A stretch of DNA of 64,000 nucleotides, taken from assembly GCA_037974335.1 (NCBI GenBank), contig CM075732.1, positions 100,027,789 to 100,091,788 of the forward strand, given 5' to 3'. The notes below the pieces were generated by a model. The model ran no database searches. It saw only the letters and a program-made list of their open reading frames with translations, and was not told the origin of the DNA. Position numbers and translations under genes: made by a program. The stretch is from Prionace glauca (lineage: Eukaryota > Chordata > Chondrichthyes > Carcharhiniformes > Carcharhinidae). This document shows positions 10,662 through 21,579 of this stretch, one piece after another; within the stretch, counting starts at the first letter, position 1; the number at the start of each line of letters is the position of its first letter.

Positions 10662-10832
10662 TTAAATTCAGAGCTGAAGGTTTCGAATTCCTGTGAGTAT
10701 TTAAAGGGACAGTCCAGGCAGTAGAGTTTCTGTGTTAAAGTGAGAGAGTCTCTGTTCTCCTGATGTTTTTGTGTAACAGGTTGTAAGACTGGTGTGGCTC
10801 ATTACTGATTCACAGCAAACACAACACATTGG

Positions 10833-11272
10833 TATGTTAGCCTTTATAGGAAGGGGTATAGAATATAAGAGCTGGAGTCTAATGTTGCAGTTGTACAGAA
10901 CGTTCGTTAGGCTGCATTTGGAGTACTGCGTCCAGTTCCAGTCGCCTTACTACCGGAAGGACGTGGAGACTCTGGAGAGAGTGCAGAGGAGGTTTACTAG
11001 GATGTTGCCTGGTATGGAAGGACTGGTTATGAGGAAAGATTGAAGAAATTGGAGCTCTTTTCCCTTGAATGATGCCGACTGAGGGGGGATCTAATAGAGG
11101 TATATAAGATTATGAAGGGTATAGATAGAGTAAACAGAGGTAAGCTATTTCCTATGATAGAGACATGTCGGACAAGGGGCCATGGACTTAAGGTGAGGGG
11201 GGAGAGGTATAACACAGGTATTCAAGGGAGGATTTTCACACAGAGGGTAGTGGGGGTATGGAATGCTCTGCC
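10833..11272 (+). mobile_element. LINE C (CR1 clade), left part, Va1 unit
   Basis: 5'-truncated copy starting at the thumb region (IGRGIEYKSWSLMLQLYR, HLEYCVQF, ERVQRRFTRMLPGMEG). It is interrupted by LINE B at about 11273 and resumes at 12560. The site is empty in gene B (about 60805). Confidence 0.8.
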
Positions 11273-12559
11273 GGTTTCATTAAAGGGATAAATTTACTGG
11301 AGTTCTATGAGGTTGTGTCTAGGGCAGTGGATAGAGGAGAGCCGGTGGATGTGGTCTTTCTGGATTTTCAGAAGGCGTTTGACAAGGTACCTCACAAGAG
11401 GTTATTGCAGAAGGTCAGGGGACATGGAGTTGGGGGTAGGGTGTTAGCGTGGATAGAGGATTGGTTGTCAAATAGGAGGCAGAGTGTGGGGGTCAATGGG
11501 TGCTATTCGGATTGGCGGTTGGTGACCAGTGGAGTGCCCCAGGGGTCGGTGCTGGGGCCTCAGCTATTTACCATTTATATAGATGATCTGGAGGAGGGAA
11601 TCGAGCGTAGGGTGTCGAAATTTGCTGATGACACCAAGATTTGGGGAACGGCAAATTGTGTGGAGGGTGTGGAGAGTCTGCAGAAGGATCTAGATAGGAT
11701 GGGCGAATGGGCCAGGAAATGGCAAATGGAATTTAATGTTGGCAAGTGTGAGGTGGTCCACTTTGGTAAGAAGAATGGTAGGAAGGACTATTACTTATGG
11801 GACGAAAAACTGCAGCAGGCGACGGTGCAGAGGGACCTCGGGGTCCTTGTGCATGAGTCGCAAAAACCCAGCTTGCAGGTGCAGCAGGTGGTCAGGAAGG
11901 CGAATGGGATGCTGGCCTTCATAGCGAGGGGGATTGAATATAAAAGTAGGGAGGTCTTGCTGCAGCTGTATAGGGCATTGGTGCGGCCGCAGCTGGAGTA
12001 CTGTGTGCAGTTTTGGGCGCCGCACCTGCGCAAAGATATTTTGGCCTTGGAGGGAGTGCAGAGGAGCTTTACGAGGCTGATGCCGGAGTTGAGGGGGTTG
12101 AGCTATGGGGAGAGGCTGAATAAACTATGCTTGTACTCGTTGGAGTTTAGAAGAATGAGGGGAGATCTCATTGAGACGTATAAAATGATGAATGGGATGG
12201 ATAGGATAGAGGTGGAGAGACTCTTCCCGCTCAAAAAAGACAGTAGGACTAGGGGGCACAGCCTCAAGATAAAGGAGGGGCGGTTTAGAACAGAGTTGAG
12301 GAGGAACTTCTTCACTCAAAGGGTGGTGAATCTCTGGAATTCTCTGCCCGTTGAAGTGGTGGGGGCTGCCTCGCTAAATATTTTTAAGAAGCGGGTTGAT
12401 GGGTTTTTGATAAGAGAGGGGATTAAGGGTTATGGGGAGAGGGCGGGAAAGTGGAACTGAGCCACGACAGATCAGCCATGATCTTATTGAATGGCGGGGC
12501 AGGCTCGAGGGACTGGATGGCCTACACCTGCTCCTATTTCTTATGTTCTTATGTTCTTA
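11273..12559 (+). mobile_element. LINE B nested in LINE C, Va1 unit
   Basis: 5'-truncated CR1 copy with an uninterrupted frame to 12460 (FLDFQKAFDKVPHKRLL, SGVPQGSVLGPQLF, KFADDTK, FFTQRVVNLWNSLP). The 400-codon frame formally starts in LINE C sequence at 11258. The 3' tail is TTCTTATG repeats. It is almost identical to 15726-17012. Confidence 0.88.
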
Positions 12560-13435
12560 AGTAAGGTGGTGGAGGCAAACACGCTAGAGTCATTTAAGAG
12601 TAACTTGGACAGGCACATGAGTGGGTTGGAGATGGGTGGATATAGGAGATTGTTTTGAATAAGATTCATTAGTATTGGGGCGTCCCTGATAATGTAAATG
12701 GGTACAGTATGATAATAATGTTTTTCTCTTTTCATTCACAGGTTTTAAGTCGGTCCACCTCGTGAACAACGAGGGGCATACACGCGATGGGTCGTACTGG
12801 GGCTGCTCTTGAATGTTCGAGATTGGCCTAGTGCTTCATGTCGTTAGTGTGTGCTTAAACTGGACAAGATGCTGGGCAAGACGACAGCTCAGTGACTATC
12901 ACTGATTGCTGTGCAGACACATGGATTTGGGCCGGTGTCTGTGGGAGTTTGCACATTCTCCCCGTCCTTGCGTGGGTTTTCTCCGGGTGCTCCGGTTTCC
13001 TCCCACACCCCAAAGATGTGCTGTTAGGCTGATTGGCAGGAATAAACTGTCCCTAAATCAGTTTCCCTCAATCTGGATGGCCATAAAAGATTATGATGTG
13101 GGTATGCCGGCGTTGGACTGGCGTAAACACAGTAAAAAGTCTGACAACACCAGGTTTTAGAGATCTCTAAACTGTCTTTGCTTTATATGCTCTGTCTGAG
13201 GCCAGAACTCTCCATTCACCTGACGAAGGGGCTAACCCCAAAAGCTTGCTTGCTTGTGAGAATATTATCAAATAAATCGGTTGGACTAAAACCTGGTGTT
13301 GTCAGACTTTTTACCATAAAAGATTAGACAGGGGTCGTGGGGGGAGAGGAGGACTGGTGGTGTTGGGATGGTGGCACGGGCTCGTTGGGCTGAAGGGCCT
13401 GTTTCCCGGGCTGGTTTTGTTCTTTGTTCTTTGTT
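12560..13435 (+). mobile_element. LINE C, right part with SINE-like 3' tail, Va1 unit
   Basis: Resumes at AGTAAGGTGGTGGAGGC and runs through the C-terminal codons, a 3' UTR, the SINE-like core and GTTCTTTGTTCTTTG. A short Penelope-like copy sits at 13094-13313. Confidence 0.78.
13094..13313 (+). mobile_element. Short Penelope-like copy with target duplication
   Basis: Starts TGATGTGGGTATGCCGG and ends GTTGTCAGACTTTTTA. Flanked on both sides by CCATAAAAGATTA (13 bases). The same insertion is at 17547-17760; the site is empty at about 20400. Confidence 0.82.
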
Positions 13436-14258
13436 ATGCCTGGACTGGGAGGCATGCCTTATGAAGATAGGTTGAGGGAGCTGGGACTCTTTTCCCTAGA
13501 GAGGCGAAGGTTGAGAGGCGACCTGATAGAAGTTTATAAAATGTTGAGAGGAATAGATAGGGTGGACTCTTAGAGGCTATTTCCCCGGGTTGAAATGGTC
13601 GCTATGAGAGGACACAGATTTAAGGTGCGGGGAGGGAAGTACAGAGGTGATGTTCATTAATCGAGGGATTGAGTTTAGGAGTCGGGAGGTAATGCTGCAA
13701 CTTTACAGGACCCTTGTCAGGCCTCATTTGGAGTACTGTGCGCAGTTCTGGTCGCCTCACTATAGGAAAGACATAGAAGCTATTGAAAGGGTGCAGAGGA
13801 GATTTACAAGGATGTTGCCTGGACTGGGAGGCATGCCTTATGAAGATAGGTTGTGGGAGCTGGGACTCTTTTCCCTAGAGAGGCGAAGGTTGAGAGGCGA
13901 CCTGATAGAAGTTTATAAAATGTTAAGAGGAATAGATAGGGTGGACTCTCAGAGGCTATTTCCCCGGGTTGAAATGGTCGCTACGAGAGGACACAGATTT
14001 AAGGTGCGGGGAGGGAAGTACAGAGGTGATGTTAGGGGTAAGTTTTTCACTCAGAGGGTGGTGAGTGAATGGAATCGACTGCCGTCATCGGTGGTGGAGG
14101 CGAACTCGCTGGGGTCTTTTAAAAGACTTCTGGATGAGTATATGGGGTTTAATGGGATTGGGGGTTATAGATAGGTCTATAGATTGGTGGGGTTGATGTG
14201 ATCGGCGCAACTCGAGGGCTGTTTGTGCTGTAATGTTCTATGTTCTATGTTATTTGTG
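13436..14258 (+). mobile_element. LINE A copy with internal backward jump, Va1 unit
   Basis: 13436-13650 covers the C-terminal codons ([12 protein letters not shown] to YRGDV). The sequence then jumps back to an earlier LINE A position (FINRGIEFRSREVML) and reads to the 3' tail at about 14258. The same site in the next unit (17884-18331) has a simple truncated copy without the jump. Confidence 0.78.
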
Positions 14259-14487
14259 TGAGGAAATGAGTGAAAATATCTGGGATAAGGATATGAGCTG
14301 GGATAGCAGGATCAGTGTAGAGTGATGTGTGTCTGAGTGGGGAACAGCTCCTATTACACTTCCCAATCTCAGCCTCTCCCTGTTCCCATGGTAACCCCAA
14401 ACCCCACACATCATCACAAACTCATCTCCAACTCACTCATCTGGAAGAGGTTATTGCTGTGGATTATTGGAATAAAACTCTACTTAC

Positions 14488-14829
14488 TGGTTACATTCAG
14501 CCGGCTTCCTTTCCCCGACTCCGATGTCCCCACTGAGCAGTAATAGACGGCAGTGTCACTGGGCTGCACCATGGTGATTGTCAGAATGAAGCTGTTATTG
14601 GAGGTGTGTCTGGAAGACTGGAATCGCTCAGTGATACCTGGGCCCCGGGTTATGCTGTTTGGTGTTTCATCTAATAAAACCAACTCCTCTGGCCCAGGTC
14701 GCTTCCTGTACCAGTGAACAATAGCGCCTGACACTGCGGCGTTCCTCACGGTGCACTGTAACCGTGCAGTCTGACCCTCTGTGACACGTTCCACACTCGG
14801 AGACTGGATAAGGACTGGAACATTGATAC
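14488..14829 (-). CDS. Gene A V-set exon Va1
   Basis: Phase 1-1 exon of 342 bases. It encodes a V-set domain with LQC, IVHWYRKRPGPEE, DTAVYYC and a J-like SGKGSRLNV end. The start of the exon encodes I-N-V-P where its relatives encode V-N-V-P, a small change next to the splice junction. The CDR3-like loop reads SVGTSESG. The final strand (LNV) matches Vb rather than Va2/Va3 (LIV), which suggests sequence exchange between V exons or an older separation. The DNA unit containing it (about 10780-15240) is nearly identical to the next unit (about 15240-19230). Confidence 0.78.
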
Positions 14830-14846
14830 CTTTAAACAGAGGAAAA

Positions 14847-15117
14847 ACAAATCAGTGAGTGACAGAAATCAGTGAGAGACAGAAATCAGTGAGTGACAGA
14901 AATCAGTGAGAGACAGAAATCAGTGAGTGACAGAAATCAGTGAGTGACAGAAATCAGTGAGTGACAGAAATCAGTGAGAGACAGAAATCAGTGAGTGACA
15001 GAAATCAGTGAGTGACAGAAATCAGTGAGTGACAGAAATCAGTGAGAGACAGAAATCAGTGAGTGACAGAAATCAGTGAGTGACAGAAATCAGAGAGAGA
15101 CAGAAATCAGAGAGTTA
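14847..15117. repeat. 17-base minisatellite upstream of Va1 acceptor
   Basis: Same 17-base unit, about 16 copies, directly upstream (gene direction) of the V exon at 14488-14829. The order of unit variants differs from the other arrays. Confidence 0.9.
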
Positions 15118-15285
15118 AATTCTGAGCTGAAGGTTTCGAATTCCTGTGAGTATTTAAAGGGACAGTCCAGGCAGTAGAGTTTCTGTGTTAAAGTGAGAGA
15201 GTCTCTGTTCTCCTGATGTTTTTGTGTAACAGGTTGTAAGACTGATGTGGCTCATTACTGATTCATAGCAAACACAACACATTGG

Positions 15286-15725
15286 TATGTCAGCCTTTAT
15301 AGGAAGGGGTATAGAATATAAGAGCTGGAGTCTAATGTTGCAGTTGTACAGAACATTGGTTAGACCGCATTTGGAGTACTGCATCCAGTTCTGGTCGCCT
15401 TACAACCGGAAGGACGTGGAGACTCTGGAGAGAGTGCAGAGGAGGTTTACTAGGATGTTGCCTGGTATGGAAGGACTGGGGTATGAGGAAAGATTGAAGA
15501 AACAGGGGCTCTTTTCCCTTGAATGATGCCGACTGAAGGGGGATCTAATAGAGGTATATAAGATTATGAAGGGTATAGATAGAGTAAACAGAGGTAAGCT
15601 ATTTCCTATGATAGAGACACGTAGGACAAGGGGCCATGGACTTAAGGTGAGGGGGGAGAGGTATAACACAGGTATTCGAGGGAGGATTTTCACACAGAGG
15701 GTAGTGGGGGTATGGAATGCTCTGC
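15286..15725 (+). mobile_element. LINE C, left part, Va2 unit
   Basis: Same insertion as 10833-11272. It reads IGRGIEYKSWSLMLQLYRTL and HLEYCIQFWSPYNRKD. Confidence 0.8.
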
Positions 15726-17012
15726 CGGTTTCATTAAAGGGATAAATTTACTGGAGTTCTGTGAGGATGTGTCTAGGGCAGTGGGTAGAGGAGAGCCGGT
15801 GGATGTGGTCTTTCTAGATTTTCAGAAGGCGTTTGACAAGGTACCTCACAAGAGGTTATTGCAGAAGGTCAGGGGACATGGAGTTGGGGGTAGGGTGTTA
15901 GCGTGGATAGAGGATTGGTTGTCAAATAGGAGGCAGAGAGTGGGGGTCAATGGGTGCTATTCGGATTGGCGGTTGGTGACTAGTGGAGTGCCCCAGGGGT
16001 CGGTGCTGGGGCCTCAGCTATTTACCATTTATATAGATGATCTGGAGGAGGGAATCGAGTGTAGGGTGTCGAAATTTGCTGATGACACCAAGATTTGGGG
16101 AACGGCAAATTGTGTGGAGGGTGTGGAGAGTCTGCAGAAGGATCTAGATAGGCTGGGCGAATGGGCCAGGAAATGGCAAATGGAATTTAATGTTGGCAAG
16201 TGTGAGGTGGTCCACTTTGGTAGGAGGAATGGTAGGAAGGACGATTACTTATGGGACGAAAAACTGCAGCAGGCAACGGTGCAGAGGGACCTCGGGGTCC
16301 TTGTGCATGAGTCGCAAAAACCCAGCTTGCAGGTGCAGCAGGTGGTCAGGAAGGCGAATGTGATGCTGGCCTTCATAGTGACGGGGATTGAATATAAAAG
16401 TAGGGAGGTCTTGCTGCAGCTGTATAGGGCATTGGTGCGGCCGCAGCTGGAGTACTGTGTGCAGTTTTGGGCGCCGCACCTGCGCAAAGATATTTTGGCC
16501 TTGGAGGGAGTGCAGAGGAGCTTTACGAGGCTGATGCTGGAGTTGAGGGGGTTGAGCTATGGGGAGAGGCTGAATAAACTATGCTTGTACTCGTTGGAGT
16601 TTAGAAGAATGAGGGGAGATCTCATTGAGACGTATAAGATGATGAATGGGATGGATAGGATAGAGGTGGAGAGACTCTTCCCGCTCAAAAAAGACAGTAG
16701 GACTAGGGGGCACAGCCTCAAGATAAAGGAGGGGCGGTTTAGAACAGAGTTGAGGAGGAACTTCTTCACTCAAAGGGTGGTGAATCTCTGGAATTCTCTG
16801 CCTGTTGAAGTGGTGGGGGCTGCCTCGCTAAATATTTTTAAGAAGCGGGTTGATGGGTTTTTGATAAGAGAGGGGATTAAGGGTTATGGGGAGAGGGCGG
16901 GAAAGTGGAACTGAGCCACGACAGATCAGCCATGATCTTATTGAATGGCGGGGCAGGCTCGAGGGACTGGATGGCCTACACCTGCTCCTATTTCTTATGT
17001 TCTTATGTTCTT
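15726..17012 (+). mobile_element. LINE B nested in LINE C, Va2 unit
   Basis: Same nested insertion as 11273-12559, with an open frame to 16914 and a few substitutions. Presence in two neighbouring units at the same base shows that the unit was duplicated after LINE B landed. Confidence 0.88.
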
Positions 17013-17883
17013 AAGTAAGGTGGTGGAGGCAAACACGCTAGAGTCATTTAAGAGTAACTTGGACAGGCACATGAGTGGGTTGGAGATGGGTGGATACAGG
17101 AGATTGTTTTGAATAAGATTCATTTTATTGGGGTGTCCCTGGTAATGTAAATGGGTATAGTATGATAATAATGTTTTTCTCTTTTCATTCACAGGTTTTA
17201 AGTCGGTCCACCTCGTGTCCAACGAGGGACATACACGCGATGGGTCGTACTGGGGCTGCTCTTGAATGTTCGAGATTGGCCTAGTGCTTCATGTCGTTAG
17301 TGTGTGCTTAAACTGGACAAGATGCTGGGCAAGACGACAGCTCAGTGACTATCACTGATTGCTGTGCAGACACATGGATTTGGGCCGGTGTCTGTGGGAG
17401 TTTGCACATTCTCCCCGTCCTTGCGTGGGTTTTCTCCGGGTGCTCCGGTTTCCTCCCACACCCCAAAGATGTGCTGTTAGGCTGATTGGCAGGAATAAAC
17501 TGTCCCTAAATCAGTTTCCCTCAATCTGGATGGCCATAAAAGATTATGATGTGGGTATGCCGGCGTTGGACTGGCGTAAACACAGTAAAAAGTCTGACAA
17601 CACCAGGTTTTAGAGATCTCTAAACTGTCTTTGCTTTATATGCTCTGTCTGAGGCCAGAACTCTCCATTCACCTGACGAAGAGGCAGTCCCCTCGAAAGC
17701 TTGTGAGAATATTATCAAATAAATCGGTTGGACTAAAACCTGGTGTTGTCAGACTTTTTACCATAAAAGATTAGACAGGGGTCGTGGGGGGAGAGGAGGA
17801 CTGGTGGTGTTGGGATGGTGGCACGGGCTCGTTGGGCTGAAGGGCCTGTTTCCCGGGCTGGTTTTGTTCTTTGTTCTTTGTTA
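17013..17883 (+). mobile_element. LINE C, right part with SINE-like 3' tail, Va2 unit
   Basis: Continues LINE C after LINE B and ends in GTTCTTTGTTCTTTG. Contains the short Penelope-like copy at 17547-17760 (flanks CCATAAAAGATTA) with the CTGACGA...GAAA hairpin. Confidence 0.78.
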
Positions 17884-18331
17884 TGCCTGGACTGGGAGGC
17901 ATGCCTTATGAAGATAGGTTGAGGGAGCTGGGACTCTTTTCCCTGGAGAGGCGAAGGTTGAGAGGCGACCTGATAGAAGTTTATAAAATGTTGAGAGGAA
18001 TAGATAGGGTGGACTCTCAGAGGCTATTTCCCTGGGTTGAAATGGTCGCTATGAGAGGACACAGATTTAAGGTGCGGGGTGGGAAGTACAGAGGTGATGT
18101 TAGGGGTAAGTTTTTCACTCAGAGGGTGGTGAGTGAATGGAATCGGCTGCCGTCATCGGTGGTGGAGGCGAACTCGCTGGGGTCTTTTAAAAGACTTCTG
18201 GATGAGTATATGGGGTTTAATGGGATTGGGGGTTATAGATAGGTCTGTAGATTGGTGGGGTTGATGTGATCGGCGCAACTCGAGGGCCGAAGGGCCTGTT
18301 TGTGCTGTAATGTTCGATGTTCTATGTTATT
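17884..18331 (+). mobile_element. LINE A, 5'-truncated, Va2 unit
   Basis: CR1 3' part from [12 protein letters not shown] to a TTCTATG tail. Flanked by GTTAT on both sides. In the Va3 unit (about 20512) the two flanks are directly joined, giving the empty site. Confidence 0.82.
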
Positions 18332-18564
18332 TGTGTGAGGAAATGAGTGAAAATATCTGGGATAAGGATATGAGCTGGGATAGCAGGATCAGTGTAGAGT
18401 GATGTGTGTCTGAGTGGGGAACAGCTCCTATTACACTTCCCAATCTCAGTCTCTCCCTGTTCCCATGGTAACCCCAAACCCCACACATCATCACAAACTC
18501 ATCTCCAACTCACTCATCTGGAAGAGGTTATTGCTGTGGATTATTGGAATAAAACTCTACTTAC

Positions 18565-18906
18565 TGGTTACAATCAACCGGCTTCCTTTCCCCGACTCCG
18601 ATGTCCCCACTCGGCAGTAATAGACGGCAGTGTCACTGGGCTGCACCATGGTGATTGTCAGAATGAAGCTGTTATTGGAGGTGTGTCTGGAAGACTGGAA
18701 TCGCTCAGTGATACCTGGGCCCCGGGTTATGCTGTTTGGTGTTTCATCTAATAAAACCAACTCCTCTGGCCCAATTCGCTCCCGGTACCAGTGAACAATA
18801 GCGCCTGACACTGCGGCGTTCCTCACGGTGCACTGTAACCGTGCAGTCTGACCCTCTGTGACACGTTCCACACTCGGAGACTGGATAAGGACTGGAACAT
18901 TCACAC
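18565..18906 (-). CDS. Gene A V-set exon Va2
   Basis: Phase 1-1 exon of 342 bases with the same acceptor and donor as its neighbours. V-set hallmarks are present: ARLQC, IVHWYRE, the F-strand DTAVYYC, and J-like SGKGSRLIV. It differs from Va3 at a few codons, including IGPEE where Va3 has PGQEE, and HWYR where Va3 has HWSG. CDR3 starts RVGTSESG, as against RVGTAESG in Va3. The exon sits in a tandem unit whose 3' side (in gene direction) carries LINE A, LINE C and LINE B insertions. No stop or frameshift was seen. It could be skipped without breaking the frame. Confidence 0.78.
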
Positions 18907-18927
18907 CTTTAAACAGAGGAAAAACAA

Positions 18928-19109
18928 ATCAGTGAGAGACAGAAATCAGAGAGTGACAGAAATCAGTGAGTGACAGAAATCAGTGAGTGACAGAAATCAG
19001 TGAGTGACAGAAATCAGTGAGAGACCGAAATCAGTGAGTGACAGAAATCAGTGAGTGACAGAAATCAGTGAGAGACCGAAATCAGTGAGTGACAGAAATC
19101 AGTGAGTTA
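18928..19109. repeat. 17-base minisatellite upstream of Va2 acceptor
   Basis: About 10-11 copies of the same unit, including a GAGACCGAAAT variant that appears twice in this array and was not seen in the others. Confidence 0.9.
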
Positions 19110-19277
19110 AATTCAGAGCTGAAGGTTTCGAATTCCTGTGAGTATTTAAAGGGACAGTCCAGGCAGTAGAGTTTCTGTGTTAAAGTGAGAGAGTCTCTGT
19201 TCTCCTGATGTTTTTGTGTAACAGGTTGTAAGACTGATGTGGCTCATTACTGATTCACAGCAAACACAACACATTGG

Positions 19278-20512
19278 TATGTTAGCCTTTATAGGAAGGG
19301 GTATAGAATATAAGAGCTGGAGTTTAGTGTTGCAGTTGTACAGAACATTGGTTAGGCCACATTTGGAGTACTGCATCCAGTTCCAGTCGCCTTACTACCG
19401 GAAGGACGTGGAGACTCTGGAGAGAGTGCAGAGGAGGTTTACTAGGAGGTTGCCTGGTATGGAAGGACTGGGGTATGAGGAAAGATTGAAGAAACTGGGG
19501 CTCTTTTCCCTTGAAAGACACTGACTGAGGGGGGATTTAATAGAGGTATATAAGATTATGAAGGGTATAGATAGAGTACATGATGTGGGTATGCCGGCGT
19601 TGGACTGGCGTAAACACAGTAAAAAGTCTGACAACACCAGGTTTTAGTCCAACCGATTTATTTGATAATATTCTATAAATAGGTTGGACTAAAACTTGGT
19701 GTTGTCAGACTTTTTACTGTAGATAGAGTAAACAGAGGTAAGCTATTTCCTATGATAGAGACACGTAGGACAAGGGGCCATGGACTTAAGGTGAGGGGGA
19801 AGAGGTATAACACAGATATTAGAGGGAGGTTTTTCACACAGAGGGTAGTGGGGGTATGGAATGCTCTGCCAAGTAAGGTGGTGGAGGCAAACACGCTAGA
19901 GTCCTTTAAGAGTAACTTAGACAGGCACATGAGTGGGTTGGAGATGGGTGGATATAGGAGATTGTTTTGAATAAGGTTCATTAGCATTGAGGCGTCCCTG
20001 GTAATGTAAATGGGTATAGTATGATAATAATGTTTTTCTCTTTTCATTCACAGGTTTTAAGTCGGTCCACCTCGTGTCCAATGAGGGACACACACGCGAT
20101 GGGTCGTACTGGGGCTGCTCTTGGTTGTTCGAGATTGGCCTAGTGCTTCATGTCGTTAGTGTGTGCCTAAACTGGACAAGATACTGGGCAAGACAACAGC
20201 TCAGTGATTATCGCTGATTGCTGTGCAGACACATGGATTTGGGCCAGTGTCTGTGGGAGTTTGTGCATTCTCCCCGTGCTTGTGTGGGTTTTCTCCGGGT
20301 GCTCCGGTTTCCTCCCACACCCCAAAGATGTGCTGTTAGGCTGATTGGCAGGAATAAATTGTCCCTAAATCAGTTTCCCTCAATCTGGATGGCCATAAAA
20401 CATTAGACAGGGGTCACGGGGGGAGAGGGGGGCTGGTGTTGTTGGGATGGCGGTACGGGCTCGTTGGGCCGAAGGGCCTGTTTCCTAGGCTGGTTTTGTT
20501 CTTTGTTCTTTG
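19278..20512 (+). mobile_element. LINE C without LINE B, Va3 unit
   Basis: Same LINE C insertion, here with an uninterrupted CTCTGCCAAGTAAGGTGG where LINE B sits in the other two units. Ends with the SINE-like tail. Interrupted instead by a Penelope-like fragment at 19579-19719. Confidence 0.82.
19579..19719 (+). mobile_element. Short Penelope-like copy, rearranged, Va3 unit
   Basis: Starts CATGATGTGGGTATGCCGG and ends GTTGTCAGACTTTTTAC. Flanked by TAGATAGAGTA on both sides. The middle is deleted and contains both orientations of the end sequence. Confidence 0.78.
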
Positions 20513-20750
20513 TTATTTGTGTGAGGAAATGAGTGAAAATATCTGGGATAAGGATATGAGCTGGGATAGCGGGATCAGTGTAGAGTGATGTGTGTCTGAA
20601 TGGGGAACAGCTCCTATTACACTTCCCAATCTCAGCCTCTCCCTGTTCCCATGGTAACCCCAAACCCCACACATCATCACAAACTCATCTCCAACTCACT
20701 CATCTGGAAGAGGTTATTGCTGTGGATTATTGGAATAAAACTCTACTTAC

Positions 20751-21092
20751 TGGTTACAATCAACCGGCTTCCTTTCCCCGACTCCGCTGTCCCCACTCGG
20801 CAGTAATAGACGGCAGTGTCACTGGGCTGCACCATGGTGATTGTCAGAATGAAGCTGTTATTGGAGGTGTGTCTGGAAGACTGGAATCGCTCAGTGATAC
20901 CTGGGCCCCGGGTTATGCTGTTTGGTGTTTCATCTAATAAAACCAACTCCTCTTGCCCAGGTCGCTCCCCGGACCAGTGAACAATAGCGCCTGACACTGC
21001 GGCGTTCCTCACGGTGCACTGTAACCGTGCAGTCTGACCCTCTGTGACACGTTCCACACTCGGAGACTGGATAAGGACTGGAACATTCACAC
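20751..21092 (-). CDS. Gene A V-set exon Va3
   Basis: Phase 1-1 exon of 342 bases with acceptor TTTAAAG| and donor A|GTAAGT. It encodes one V-type Ig domain: first cysteine in ARLQCTV, tryptophan in IVHW, and second cysteine in DTAVYYC. A J-like strand, SGKGSRLIV, follows. The strand-C motif reads HWSGERPGQEE, where its sister exons have HWYR. The domain would be extracellular and ligand-binding. It is closest to the exons at 18565-18906 and 14488-14829 and to the gene B exon at 61042-61386. Being nearest the leader, it would form the membrane-distal domain. A 17-base minisatellite lies just upstream of its acceptor. Function as a receptor domain is inferred from family structure. Confidence 0.78.
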
Positions 21093-21113
21093 CTTTAAAC
21101 AGAGGGAAAACAA

Positions 21114-21328
21114 ATCAGTGAGAGACAGAAATCAGTGAGAGACAGAAATCAGTGAGTGACAGAAATCAGTGAGACAGAAATCAGTGAGTGACAGAAATCA
21201 GTGAGAGACAGAAATCAGTGAGTGACAGAAATCCGCGAGAGACAGAAATCAGTGAGTGACAGAAATCAGTGAGAGACAGAAATCAGTGAGTGACAGAAAT
21301 CAGTGAGTGACAGAAATCAGTGAGTTAA
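21114..21328. repeat. 17-base minisatellite upstream of Va3 acceptor
   Basis: About 12-13 copies of the same unit, with one shortened copy near 21170 and one diverged copy near 21230. Confidence 0.9.
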
Positions 21329-21579
21329 ATTCTGAGCTGAAGGTTTGAAATTCCTGTGAGTATTTAAAGGGACAGTCCAGGCAGTAGAGTTTCTGTGTTA
21401 AAGGGAGGGAACAGGTTCTAAGGTTGATCTTGCTGTGTTAGTTTGTTATTGCTCTATATCCTGGGGTGACAGTGTGCTGACCTCAGCAATACAGATGTGT
21501 TGATCTAACAGTGAAATACAATGTTGTCCTCACACTGTGGAACAGCTCTCTCAGACAAAGCTACCTCTCCCAGATTTTA

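Noticed and set aside
11258-12460. 400-codon open frame as a host gene
   Set aside because: It contains CR1 reverse transcriptase blocks and a TTCTTATG tail and is repeated across the window; it is LINE B, with its first codons in LINE C.
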